DNA of 64,000 nt, taken from positions 1-64,000 of the forward strand of contig JADZCJ010000065.1 of the NCBI GenBank assembly GCA_020851635.1. The letters run 5' to 3'. Under the pieces are notes generated by a model. The model saw only the letters and a program-made list of their open reading frames with translations. It had not been told where the DNA came from and did not search any database. Both the position numbers and the translations under genes were made by a program. Shown piece after piece: positions 59,590 through 64,000 of the stretch. Numbering within the stretch: the stretch's first letter is position 1; each line of letters begins with the position of its first letter. This DNA is from Anaerolineae bacterium. Its GTDB lineage: Bacteria > Chloroflexota > Anaerolineae > UBA4142 > SHND01.

Positions 59590-59649
59590 GAGCCTCTGAA
59601 TGCGGATACAATTGTTTTACCGAAACAAATCCCGCATCCGAGGAGGCTC
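59590..59649 (+). promoter_or_regulatory. ribosome-site-sequestering inverted repeat before the transposase
   Basis: GAGCCTC (59590-59596) and ATGCGG (59600-59605) can pair with CCGCAT (59632-59637) and GAGGCTC (59643-59649). The right arm covers the AGGAGG ribosome site. A TACAAT box at 59607-59612 lies inside, so a native transcript would lack the left arm. Confidence 0.6.
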
Positions 59650-59650
59650 C

Positions 59651-60808
59651 ATGCTTCAGTCTACCCAGATTTTCCGCTTTGCCCAAATGTTGTTTGACAC
59701 CGATGCTGTGGCACGCCAAGTCACACCCATTTTGAAAGCGATTCTCGACGCCCAGTCGGCACGCGTGAGCGAGATTGCACAGAAAATGCGCGGGACCCCC
59801 GCCGCCAATTACAAGCACCTGCAACGCGTTATGCAGAAAGTGGATGCCAAAGAAACCCTGTTGCGCTTGTTTCAAGCCGACGCCCCTTTTGTGCTCGGCG
59901 ATGTCACCGAACTGCCGCGCCCGCAAGCCTATCGCACGCCCTATGTCGGCAAACTCAAGGATGGCAAAACGCGCGGCTTTTGGCTCTTGCTTTTGGCGAC
60001 GCCCTATCGCGGGCGGGCGTTGCCGTGTCACTTTGTCACCTATTCCTCGCGCACCATTGCGCAGCAGGCCGACTCGCGTAACTTGAATCATCTGCAGGCC
60101 TTTCAGCAGGTCAAAGACTTGCTCGGCGAAAAACCCTTGGTCTTGGATCGCGAGTTCAGTTATCTGGAACTCCTCGAAAACTTGCATGCGGCACGGATCA
60201 ACTTTGTGATTCGGCTGAATTTAGGTTCGCATCCACCCCAATTTTTCGATGAAAACAAGCAACGCGTCGCCTTGCAGGTTGACCCGGGCGAAACCGTCGT
60301 CTATCGCAACCTGTGGTACAAAGGGACCGTGCGCGTCAACATCATTGGGTACTGGCAACACGGCTATGCCGAGCCGCTGTGGGTGATGACCAATCTCCCA
60401 GCCGAACTCGGCGGCCAAATCTATTTTGCGCGGATGAAGATTGAGGAGAGTTTCCGCGATCTGAAAAATCTGCTCCGCCTTGAAAAGGTGATGAACAAGC
60501 AGCAAGCCAAGATGGAGCAGGTGGTGGCATGGGTCTTGCTCGCGTTCACCCTGGGCTTCTTGGTCGGGGCGGAGTTGCGGGACGTGCTCTACGGACCAGC
60601 ACCCGACGCCACGCCCACTGCGCCGCGCGGTGCGCAGACCAAACCGCTCCCGCAGAAACCGGGGCAGAAATGGAAATTGTATTCCGGTCTCTTCATCTTG
60701 CTCAGACAAAAAGTCGCCCTGAGCGTGGCAGAAAGCCAACGCCTCCTGCGCCGTGTGCTTGACCGCTTCAAAACGATGGTGCACCATCCTGTCCGAACTT
60801 ATGTCTGA
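59651..60808 (+). CDS. IS4-family DDE transposase
   Basis: A 385-residue transposase. The catalytic triad is Asp84 (LGDVTEL), Asp166 (LVLDREFSY) and Glu265 within the Y-2-R-3-E-6-K signature of IS4 elements ([15 protein letters not shown]). The ATG at 59651 has an AGGAGG site. The last six codons lie in the right inverted repeat. The frame is complete, so the enzyme is probably active. Confidence 0.95.
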   Translation: MLQSTQIFRFAQMLFDTDAVARQVTPILKAILDAQSARVSEIAQKMRGTPAANYKHLQRVMQKVDAKETLLRLFQADAPFVLGDVTELPRPQAYRTPYVGKLKDGKTRGFWLLLLATPYRGRALPCHFVTYSSRTIAQQADSRNLNHLQAFQQVKDLLGEKPLVLDREFSYLELLENLHAARINFVIRLNLGSHPPQFFDENKQRVALQVDPGETVVYRNLWYKGTVRVNIIGYWQHGYAEPLWVMTNLPAELGGQIYFARMKIEESFRDLKNLLRLEKVMNKQQAKMEQVVAWVLLAFTLGFLVGAELRDVLYGPAPDATPTAPRGAQTKPLPQKPGQKWKLYSGLFILLRQKVALSVAESQRLLRRVLDRFKTMVHHPVRTYV

Positions 60809-60823
60809 AGCTCAGCCAATTTG

Positions 60824-60970
60824 CTGAGCTTCGGACATGAGTTCGGACATTCGAAAAATCTCGCTATTTTCCGCATGCCTCCGAGGCGACCAATCGGGGC
60901 ACCTGACGCAACTTCGCACGGAAAATGTTGACCTCCTCGGGGCGTGTCCGAACTCATGTCCGTACTTCAG
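60824..60970. mobile_element. 147-bp MITE-like element with the same ends as the neighbouring IS
   Basis: Its left end (60824-60848) is identical to the IS left repeat, and its right end (60946-60970) is an inverted copy with two or three differences. The inner 97 bases are non-coding, with an ATTTTCCG/CGGAAAAT inverted pair, and are unlike the IS interior. CCAATTTG flanks it on both sides (60816-60823 and 60971-60978). Confidence 0.7.
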
Positions 60971-61070
60971 CCAATTTGCTCGCGGTTTACAGGCGTTGTA
61001 GTCTCCGCGAATCCGCCCGCCTGTCAAAGCAGACGCGCGCGCGATATTTTTAAGGTGAATAGAGAAAACA

Positions 61071-61101
61071 AGACCTCCCGTTCTCATCGGACGGGAGGTC
61101 T
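61071..61101 (-). terminator. terminator of the pentapeptide-repeat gene
   Basis: An 11-bp stem (61071-61081 with 61091-61101) with a 9-base loop, then TTGTTTTC on the minus strand. Confidence 0.7.
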
Positions 61102-61144
61102 AAAAGAATCGCTATGTGTCAATGCGCCTGATTCGCCGCGCGTT

Positions 61145-61534
61145 TCATCCGGCATGCATCGTGCCATCGGGCATTGTTGTATAACTGAGGACAGCGCCGC
61201 CCAGATTCGCGTCGGTCATGTTTGCGTCGCGCAAGTTCGCGCCCGTAAGGTTAGCGCCCATCAAGAGCGCACGGGTCAGATTGGCGCCGACCAGATTGGT
61301 CTGATATAGATTCGTCGCAGTGAGATTCGCCCCGGTAAGGTCCGCCCCCGTCATGTTTGCGCCGGTCAGGACCGCGTTGGCAAGAATCACGCCCGACAAA
61401 TCTACCCCGACGAGCTGAAAATAAGAGAAATTCGCCGCCGAAAGGTCAGGCACCAACAATGGATTGCGGGCGCGCCACTCGTGCCACGCCTGCGTGCCTT
61501 GTTTGAGTATTTCGACATGAGCGTCATTTGCCAT
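61145..61534 (-). CDS. pentapeptide-repeat protein
   Basis: A 129-residue protein. Residues about 30-110 are A(D/N)LxX repeats (LTGANMTGADLTGANL, LMGANLTGANLRDANM), which fold into a right-handed quadrilateral beta-helix. Some members mimic DNA and protect gyrase, but most have no known function. No signal peptide. A GGAG ribosome site precedes the ATG. It stands alone between the mini-element and a membrane-protein gene. Confidence 0.92.
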   Translation of the reverse strand: MANDAHVEILKQGTQAWHEWRARNPLLVPDLSAANFSYFQLVGVDLSGVILANAVLTGANMTGADLTGANLTATNLYQTNLVGANLTRALLMGANLTGANLRDANMTDANLGGAVLSYTTMPDGTMHAG

Positions 61535-61640
61535 AAGAATCTCCGGTGCAGTTTCCTGCTACTGCAAGTGGGTTGATTCAAGGAAAAGGACCACAAATCC
61601 CCTGCCCTGTACGACGCGCAGGTCCTTGAACGCTGACCCT

Positions 61641-61847
61641 ATGAAATCAAACATAATGCAACCTTTGCAGAAATGCAAGCTATATCACAACCGGTCCGAC
61701 TCTGCCAATCCGCTTGCAGCAGCCGAGGTGACATGCCGAATGCTGCACAACTGCGCGCTCGAAGTCATCGCGAGCGACGCACATTTTTCAGACCAGGGGT
61801 TGGACGCATTTATGGAAAAAGTGATTGGCCCGCATTATGCAAGATGA
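61641..61847 (+). CDS. doubtful small ORF
   Basis: A 68-codon frame (MKSNIMQPLQKCKLYH at the start, LDAFMEKVIGPHYAR at the end) in the gap between two minus-strand genes. It has no good ribosome site or promoter and no recognised family. A TTG at 61626 is an alternative start. Its soluble, mixed composition is not absurd for a protein, but it may be a gene remnant. Confidence 0.25.
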   Translation: MKSNIMQPLQKCKLYHNRSDSANPLAAAEVTCRMLHNCALEVIASDAHFSDQGLDAFMEKVIGPHYAR

Positions 61848-61875
61848 CAAATGCGCGGAGCAGCCAACCGCCTGT

Positions 61876-62739
61876 TTAAGCGTTTTTATGCAAGGCAGGG
61901 GAGACGGGGGGTGGAGTAGCGCCGGGCGGGCGCACAACGGCGCGCACAAAGAACATGAATGGCACAAGACAGACCAGCGCCATTACGGTCAGGACGACTA
62001 TTCCGCCAACATCAATGGGAACTGCCGTAGCAATTGATTCGGCGACGAGCAACGGAATCACCCCAAGCGCCAGCAATCCATAGGCCAGCAGGATACCACC
62101 GCCGGCAGCATAACCGAACGCGCGGCGCCGCCACAATTGAATGCCGACGACCAAGAGGAACGGAGATGCGATTGCCAAATCGTCGATCCAGACCGCGAGT
62201 TCTTGTACAGCGACCGGCGTTTGATTCGCGAGCGCGGTGACCACGAGCGCGGTCTGACGTACGAAAATGAGCAAGGCGAGAGCAACAAGAATGCCCCCAC
62301 TGGTTCGCGCGGGGACCAAATCCTGCAGGGTCTGGCGCACGACGTCGCCGTCAATCCCCGTCACCAGCACGACGAGCGTATACGCGCTCAGTGTGACGAT
62401 TGCAAGATAGACCAGGAACAATTGATTGAACGGGACAGCGATGAGGTAGGGAAGATAGATGTAAAGAAAAAAGAACAATGCACCCGGCAGGCAAACGAGC
62501 CCAAGCAGTTTGGATCTCTGCATGAGCCAGATCGAGCCAAGCAAGAGAGGCAGACCGACCGCCAGATTTATCGCGTCGGTTACAGTAAAAGAGACGCGGA
62601 TCCCATCCGGATACAACTCGGTCCGATAGAGGATGCCGGCAAGTGAAGCAATCCCCACGAGCAAGGCGATCACAAGCCCGCTCAGCAACACAAGCGCAAG
62701 GCGCCGCGTGCGCGGCAACGTCCCGTCTCTGTTTTGCAT
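61876..62739 (-). CDS. polytopic membrane protein of unknown function
   Basis: A 287-residue protein with about eight hydrophobic segments between residues 13 and 265 (for example LALVLLSGLVIALLVGIA in part, LLLGSIWLMQ, LFFFLYIYLPYLIAV, MALVCLVPFMFFVRAVV) and a Pro-rich tail. I recognise no transporter signature. An AGAGAGG site precedes the ATG. It may belong with the flavodoxin genes upstream, 114 bases away. Confidence 0.8.
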   Translation of the reverse strand: MQNRDGTLPRTRRLALVLLSGLVIALLVGIASLAGILYRTELYPDGIRVSFTVTDAINLAVGLPLLLGSIWLMQRSKLLGLVCLPGALFFFLYIYLPYLIAVPFNQLFLVYLAIVTLSAYTLVVLVTGIDGDVVRQTLQDLVPARTSGGILVALALLIFVRQTALVVTALANQTPVAVQELAVWIDDLAIASPFLLVVGIQLWRRRAFGYAAGGGILLAYGLLALGVIPLLVAESIATAVPIDVGGIVVLTVMALVCLVPFMFFVRAVVRPPGATPPPVSPALHKNA

Positions 62740-62853
62740 ATATGCCTCTCTTGAGCCAACCCAACTAACAAGCCTTGATACCGGCTCCGGCGGCTACATC
62801 GAAAGCGGCGACGGGATGCGGCAAGCCCGCCTCTGTTGTTTGCGGTCGCGTGC

Positions 62854-63390
62854 TCAAATCACATGCATTACCGGTCCGGCGCTTGCTTTTTCAAGCTCCA
62901 GCACGCCCGGCAGTTCCTGTGCCCAGACACGAATCGCTTCCCAGTCCATTTCATCACTCGCGGGAATCTTGCCCATGAACAATGAAGCGGGAAAAGAGAG
63001 CTTGGTCGGGTCAAACCTGCCCACAAACACCTGAATGGCAGCCGGTTTGAACCAGTCAAATTTAGCAAGCTCTTTGTCAAACTGTCCCCGCGCCTCCCTA
63101 ATCTCGGATTCGTCACGGTGCAGCGGACCGAGCGCAAAGACAGCGACCGGCATCATGGCAAGGGCGCGGCGATTCTCGGAAAGAAAGCGGCGCGCATCGC
63201 CGTGCCACCTGCCAATTTCGATGGGCGCACCCAACACGATCGCTTGATATCCAGCCAGCGAATGGACCTCGCGGACCGGCTCAAGGTCCACCCTAAATCC
63301 AAACTCGCGCAGTGTCCCGGCAATCTTTTCCGCCGTCTCTTTCGTGGACCCATAACGGGTTGCATAGGTTACAAGAATAGTTATAGACAT
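62854..63390 (-). CDS. flavodoxin-domain protein (HemG/protoporphyrinogen-oxidase-like)
   Basis: A 178-residue FMN-binding protein with the phosphate loop TYATRYGSTKETAE (about 8-21), LAGYQAIVLGAPIEIGRWH and VFALGPLHRD. This resembles HemG-type menaquinone-dependent protoporphyrinogen IX dehydrogenase and other long-lived flavodoxins. The ATG at 63390 has an AAGGAG site and starts the family homology. A second flavodoxin gene lies 50 bases upstream. Without heme genes nearby its substrate is open. Confidence 0.88.
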   Translation of the reverse strand: MSITILVTYATRYGSTKETAEKIAGTLREFGFRVDLEPVREVHSLAGYQAIVLGAPIEIGRWHGDARRFLSENRRALAMMPVAVFALGPLHRDESEIREARGQFDKELAKFDWFKPAAIQVFVGRFDPTKLSFPASLFMGKIPASDEMDWEAIRVWAQELPGVLELEKASAGPVMHVI

Positions 63391-63440
63391 GTGTTTCTCC
63401 TTGCTCACAAGTAGGGGCACAATCCGTTTGCGGCATGCCT

Positions 63441-64000
63441 CTATGCCGGTTGGACCTCCATCACCGGCACGCGCATTTTCATTGATTCCGGCTCGAATTC
63501 ATCCGCAACACCTGCCGCCCATTCTCGAATCGCGGGCCAATTGCGGCGGTCTCCGGCGGGGGCCTTGATGATCAACATAACGAAAATGACGGCCCACCAT
63601 TTGAGCCGACCGTACTCGAGCCGCCCGCCAAACAAGCCGATGCTCACAGGTTTCGAGGGGCGGGTTGCCGCGAGAATCGGTCGAACATAATTTGACACGC
63701 GCGCATATCGCTCGCGCAAGCTCAAGCGCCCCGGTTGTGCCGGCGGTTTCGCAAGCGCGGCGTCCACCGTTACAGGCGCTCCATCCACACTCGTCTCGCC
63801 GATCTGAGTGAGACTCATCGCCGTAATCAAGACCGCAAAGGGAATGTGTTTCAGCGCGTTTCGATTCTTTTTGAGAAACCCTGACGCCGCGCGATGCCAA
63901 CCCATAATCATGGGCGCCGCTATCACCACGCCATCATAGCCCGCGAGCGAGCTGACATCCTGGACGGGCATAACACTTGCCCGAAATCCTTGCGCGATCA
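63441..64000 (-). CDS. flavodoxin-like protein, N-terminal part outside window
   Basis: The reading frame continues to the right edge without a stop. The visible 186 residues align with the neighbouring flavodoxin from its residue 28 on (VQDVSSLAGYDGVVIAAPM versus VREVHSLAGYQAIVLGAP), followed by LITAMSLTQ and a longer middle insert (about 65-115). The methionine at 63971 is internal; the real start with the FMN loop lies beyond 64000. It is a tandem paralogue of the next gene. Confidence 0.85.
   Translation of the reverse strand, partial: IAQGFRASVMPVQDVSSLAGYDGVVIAAPMIMGWHRAASGFLKKNRNALKHIPFAVLITAMSLTQIGETSVDGAPVTVDAALAKPPAQPGRLSLRERYARVSNYVRPILAATRPSKPVSIGLFGGRLEYGRLKWWAVIFVMLIIKAPAGDRRNWPAIREWAAGVADEFEPESMKMRVPVMEVQPA

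Larger units (their letters stand above)
59547..60815 (+). mobile_element. IS4-family insertion sequence, 1269 bp
   Basis: It is bounded by 25-bp inverted repeats at 59547-59571 and 60791-60815 (23 of 25 bases match) and flanked by CCAATTT direct repeats. It holds one complete transposase gene and looks intact and recent. Confidence 0.88.
60809..61144. other. 336-base region without a gene
   Basis: It contains the right IS end, the direct repeats, the 147-bp mini-element and the terminator of the pentapeptide gene. No coding sequence is supported. Confidence 0.7.

Noticed and set aside
59456-60187. N-terminal extension of the BNR-repeat gene
   Set aside because: It is antisense to the transposase. 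The ATG at 59455 has its own ribosome site and promoter.
1-64000. CRISPR arrays, rRNA genes, prophage or defence islands
   Set aside because: No regularly spaced repeats with unique spacers, no rRNA-like sequence, no phage structural genes and no recognisable defence nucleases were found.

Overview
The window is one continuous stretch of bacterial chromosome with moderately high GC. It carries about 58 genes on both strands, packed into short operons whose convergent ends share long palindromic terminators. The best guess for the source is a member of Chloroflexota. The reasons are exported proteins with Thr-Pro linkers, a PrsW/DegV/DUF1028 neighbourhood, extracytoplasmic beta-helix and propeller proteins, and the general gene mix. 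No marker such as 16S rRNA is present, so this is an inference.

Layout. 1-2.3 kb: the tail of an unrecognised gene, then a secreted beta-helix protein. 2.3-12.8 kb (minus): an eight-gene polysaccharide operon with four GT4-type glycosyltransferases, a methyltransferase, two tandem GT39-like membrane glycosyltransferases and an O-antigen ligase/polymerase-like protein. 12.8-19.0 kb (minus): aldo/keto reductase, lactate dehydrogenase, glnS, gltX and an M23 peptidase. 19.1-20.6 kb: an ECF sigma operon with two membrane proteins. 20.6-25.6 kb: DegV, a PrsW-like protease, a DUF1028 protein and a CapA-like lipoprotein. 26-31 kb: a lone receiver protein, tRNA-Gln, a membrane protein, a methyltransferase plus beta-helix pair, and an M3 peptidase. 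32.5-34.2 kb: folate genes folB and a folK-folE fusion. 34-40 kb: a surface-protein island (SUMF1-like lipoprotein, TSP3/Asp-rich protein, large beta-helix lipoprotein, Fn3-like anchored protein). 40-48 kb: mazG, tRNA-Pro, ATP-dependent DNA ligase, xpt, a PP2C-like/beta-propeller membrane protein, tsaD and a sulfotransferase. 48-53.9 kb: a CDF transporter, a 68-residue protein coupled to selA, an orphan ABC-2 permease, a DmpA-type peptidase and a propeller lipoprotein. 53.9-56 kb: a tusA-dsrE2 sulfur relay with an unusual leader, and proC. 56.2-59.5 kb: an ECF42-type sigma factor with its YCII partner, and a BNR-repeat/MoaD-like pair. 59.5-61 kb: an IS4-family insertion sequence beside a 147-bp mini-element with the same ends. 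61.1-64 kb: a pentapeptide protein, a membrane protein and two tandem flavodoxins, the last cut by the window edge.

Expression. Many first-in-operon genes have a clear -10 box only 6-10 bases before the start codon and no Shine-Dalgarno sequence, which predicts leaderless mRNAs. Genes inside operons, and a few with longer leaders, have ordinary AAGGAG-type sites. No CRISPR array, prophage or rRNA operon was seen. No wholly new multi-gene defence or metabolic system stands out. The strongest leads are the leaderless-promoter pattern, the sigma-factor and operator-controlled promoters at 58.0 and 59.5 kb, the tusA leader, the selA-coupled small protein and the IS/mini-element pair.
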